This document shows, one piece after another, positions 62,222 to 64,000 of a stretch of DNA of 64,000 nucleotides. The position numbers and the translations under genes were made by a program. The notes under the pieces were generated by a model, which was given only the letters and a program-made list of their open reading frames with translations, was not told where the DNA came from and did no database searches. The stretch is from Streptomyces sp. TRM49041 (GTDB lineage: Bacteria > Actinomycetota > Actinomycetes > Streptomycetales > Streptomycetaceae): contig NZ_VSRY01000167.1 in NCBI RefSeq assembly GCF_008271805.1, positions 88,497 to 152,496 of the forward strand, in the 5' to 3' direction. Each line of letters starts with the position of its first letter. Position 1 is the first letter of the stretch.

Positions 62222-62380
62222 TTGGGGTTCCGCGAGAACGCGCTACGCGCCCGCCGGGACGGGCTCGCCGCCGCGCGAGCAGGTCGGCCGCCGACGGACT
62301 GCCCCCGCTTCAACGACCCACGGCTGACCGCCGCTTGGGTCCGCGGTTACGCCAGGTCCTTTCCCGAGGAAGACGCCTAA
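62222..62380 (+). CDS. 52-residue phage protein, ribosome-modulation-factor-like
   Basis: TTG 62222 with GGGGGTGAT upstream. The sequence GRPPTDCPRFNDPRLTAAWV, then RGYARSFPEED resembles the short RMF-like proteins seen in actinophages (CP...W..GY pattern). Homology is weak by eye. Confidence 0.55.
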   Translation: MGFRENALRARRDGLAAARAGRPPTDCPRFNDPRLTAAWVRGYARSFPEEDA

Positions 62381-62480
62381 CCCGCGGAATCACACTTTCC
62401 CCCTACCTTCCTTTACCGCTTCCTTGATCTCATCCAGAGAATCGACTACGTCAGCTAATCCAATCACCTTATCCCCCCTA
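62381..62480. other. AT-richer non-coding stretch left of the IS701-family element
   Basis: No gene is seen. The last four bases before the IS are CCTA, compatible with the YTAR-type target preference of IS701 elements. Confidence 0.45.
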
Positions 62481-64000
62481 GTACTCCAGTCGCACTTCGT
62501 GATCTGACGGGGCGACGGGTGACGTGGGGGCGCCGGGGCATGGGCGAGGCCCCCTGTTGATCATGGTGTTGTGACGCAACATGAAGATCAGGGGGCCTCT
62601 GCCGTCAGCATAGATCCCTCGCTGTTCCAGGAGAAGTTCGACGAGCTCGCCGCCGAACTGGCACCGCTGTTCGCCCGCCGTGAGCCGCGGGCGCACGCTG
62701 CGGCGTACGTGCGCGGCCTGCTGGCCGATCTGCCACGCAAGAACTGCTGGACCCTGTCCGAGCAGGCCGGAGCGGCGCGCGCGTTCGGGATGCAACGCCT
62801 GCTCTACCAGGCGGTGTGGGACGAGGAGGCCGCCCGCGACGCGGTGCGGCGCTTCGCCGTGCGCCACCTGGCCGCGCCCGGCGCGGTGCTGGTCTTCGAC
62901 GAGACCGGCCAGGAGAAGAAGGGCAGCGTCACCGCCGGCGTCGGCCGCCAGTACACCGGCACGACCGGGCAGGTCAGCAACGCCGTGGTCGCGGTGTACT
63001 GCACCTACGCCAGCGCCCTGGGGCACTGCCTGATCGACGGCGACCTGTACGTCCAGGAGCACTGGACCAAGGACCCCGACCGATGCGAACGCGCGGGACT
63101 GGGACGGGACTTCACCTTCCACACCAAGACCGCGATCGCCCTGGAACAGGCCCGCCGCGCGGTGGCCGCGGGGCTGGTCATCGACTGGGCAGCCGGGGAC
63201 GAGGTCTACGGCCGCAGCACCAAGCTGCGGGGCTTCTTCGAGGAGCAGGGCATCGGCTACGTCTTCGCCGTCGGCGTCAACTTCCAGGTGCCCACCAGCG
63301 TCGGACCGATCCGGGCCGACCTGCTCGCGGCGAAGAAGATCCCCAAGCGGGCGTGGAACCGGATCTCGTGCGGACAGGGCGCCAAGGGCCCGCGTGTCTA
63401 CGACTGGGCCCAGGTCGCCACCAGCAGCCCCCGGCATCATCTGCTGGTCCGACGCTCCCTCGCCGACCCCACCGACCTGGCCTTCTTCTACGCGTATGTG
63501 CCCGAGGGCCGGTCGATGGCCCTGCCCGGCCTGGTCAAGATCGCCGGAATCAGATGGGCGGTGGAAGAAGACTTCGCCGACGGGAAGGACGCGGTCGGAC
63601 TGGACCACACCCAGGCCCGGCGCTACCGCTCCTGGCGCCGGCACATCGTGCTCGCCATGGCCGCGCTCGCCCTGCTCGCCGTGATCTCCAGCCTGGACCG
63701 GCGCGTGCACCCGGCCCCGGTCCTGCCCGCCGACGGCGAGGCTGAACCACCCGAGGACTTCGGCCAGATCGCCCTGACCGTCCCGGAGGCCCGCCGCCTG
63801 TTCCAGCTCTTCACAGCCCTTCTGCGGGACCTGCCCACCACCCTCGCGGCCCGCCGCATGGCCTTCCACCTGCAATGGTCCGCCTGGCGACGCCGCCACC
63901 AAGCCCGCTCCCGCTGGCACCACTACAAGAAACGCCTTGCCGCCCTCGCATGACCTCCAGGCTCCACTGCCCCTCAGATCACAAAGTGCGACTGGAGTAC
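62481..64000. mobile_element. IS701-family insertion sequence, complete within the window
   Basis: The left end GTACTCCAGTCGCACTTCGT followed by GATCTGACGGGGC is matched by the complement of the last ~33 bases of the window (GTACTCCAGTCGCACTTTGT, GATCTGAGGGGC), giving imperfect terminal inverted repeats. The element is 1520 bp and the window stops exactly at its right end. It holds one intact transposase. Confidence 0.92.
62571..63953 (+). CDS. IS701-family transposase, intact
   Basis: Encodes 460 residues. DDE-type residues are seen in VLVFDETGQEKKG (about 107-119), IDWAAGDEVYGRS (about 204-216) and RWAVEEDFADGKDAVGLDHT (about 325-344). There is no internal stop or frameshift. GTG 62571 is used. 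The frame fills the element, leaving ~90 bp on the left and ~47 bp on the right. Confidence 0.93.
   Translation: MTQHEDQGASAVSIDPSLFQEKFDELAAELAPLFARREPRAHAAAYVRGLLADLPRKNCWTLSEQAGAARAFGMQRLLYQAVWDEEAARDAVRRFAVRHLAAPGAVLVFDETGQEKKGSVTAGVGRQYTGTTGQVSNAVVAVYCTYASALGHCLIDGDLYVQEHWTKDPDRCERAGLGRDFTFHTKTAIALEQARRAVAAGLVIDWAAGDEVYGRSTKLRGFFEEQGIGYVFAVGVNFQVPTSVGPIRADLLAAKKIPKRAWNRISCGQGAKGPRVYDWAQVATSSPRHHLLVRRSLADPTDLAFFYAYVPEGRSMALPGLVKIAGIRWAVEEDFADGKDAVGLDHTQARRYRSWRRHIVLAMAALALLAVISSLDRRVHPAPVLPADGEAEPPEDFGQIALTVPEARRLFQLFTALLRDLPTTLAARRMAFHLQWSAWRRRHQARSRWHHYKKRLAALA

Overview
This is a high-GC actinobacterial chromosome segment, almost certainly Streptomyces. It carries rodlins, short chaplins, DUF6479 and DUF5949 proteins, a SigE-family ECF sigma factor, a complete mce/yrbE locus and a MocR regulator. 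Codons are strongly GC-biased, and GTG/TTG starts and ATGA/GTGA overlaps are common.

Layout, 1-38 kb (core-like chromosome). A truncated DUF2786 gene and a divergent family-A DNA polymerase (0-2.5 kb) are followed by a sigma factor/membrane protein pair (2.5-4.3 kb). Next comes a cell-surface segment (4.4-14.3 kb) with two tandem rodlins, two short chaplins and another small secreted protein. Among these sit a P450 plus PLP-enzyme pair, an in-frame ATP-grasp/flavoprotein fusion and a decayed GH26 glycosidase. A DUF5949 gene, a VKOR homologue, a divergent LysE/MocR pair and a lytic transglycosylase lead into an ECF sigma factor with a membrane segment and a long proline-rich tail. The mce operon (20.8-31.7 kb: mkl, two YrbE permeases, six MCE proteins, two Mce-associated proteins) encodes a lipid-type ABC importer. 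An MmyB-like regulator is followed by a minus-strand operon of AurF-like diiron oxygenase, GNAT acetyltransferase, VanB-type ferredoxin reductase and LysE exporter. Opposite it lie a MOSC protein and a lone ketosynthase; the shared promoter region carries two matching palindromes.

Layout, 38-64 kb (accessory). Three copies of a tRNA 3' end (near 38.25, 42.67 and 47.41 kb), in the same orientation and without a 5' half, look like attachment sites of elements stacked at one tRNA locus. Between the first and second are a MerR/membrane pair, a TPR-like protein beside a MerR-sliding-clamp fusion, and a broken integrase joined to an IS5 remnant. Between the second and third are an inactivated ISL3-type element with an extra copy of its end enclosing a GNAT gene, a DUF1326 gene, a frameshifted DUF2182 gene and a frameshifted ArsR regulator. 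To the right of the third is a prophage: a repressor with three matching operators, early genes, a probable cargo region (ScoMcrA-like HNH nuclease, HEPN-like membrane protein), terminase, HNH, portal and minor capsid genes. A low-GC opposite-strand gene pair interrupts the head module. An intact IS701-family element (62481-64000) sits immediately downstream, and its right repeat ends at the last base of the window.

Starts were chosen by visible Shine-Dalgarno sites and overlaps. Function calls come from reading protein motifs; no database search was possible.
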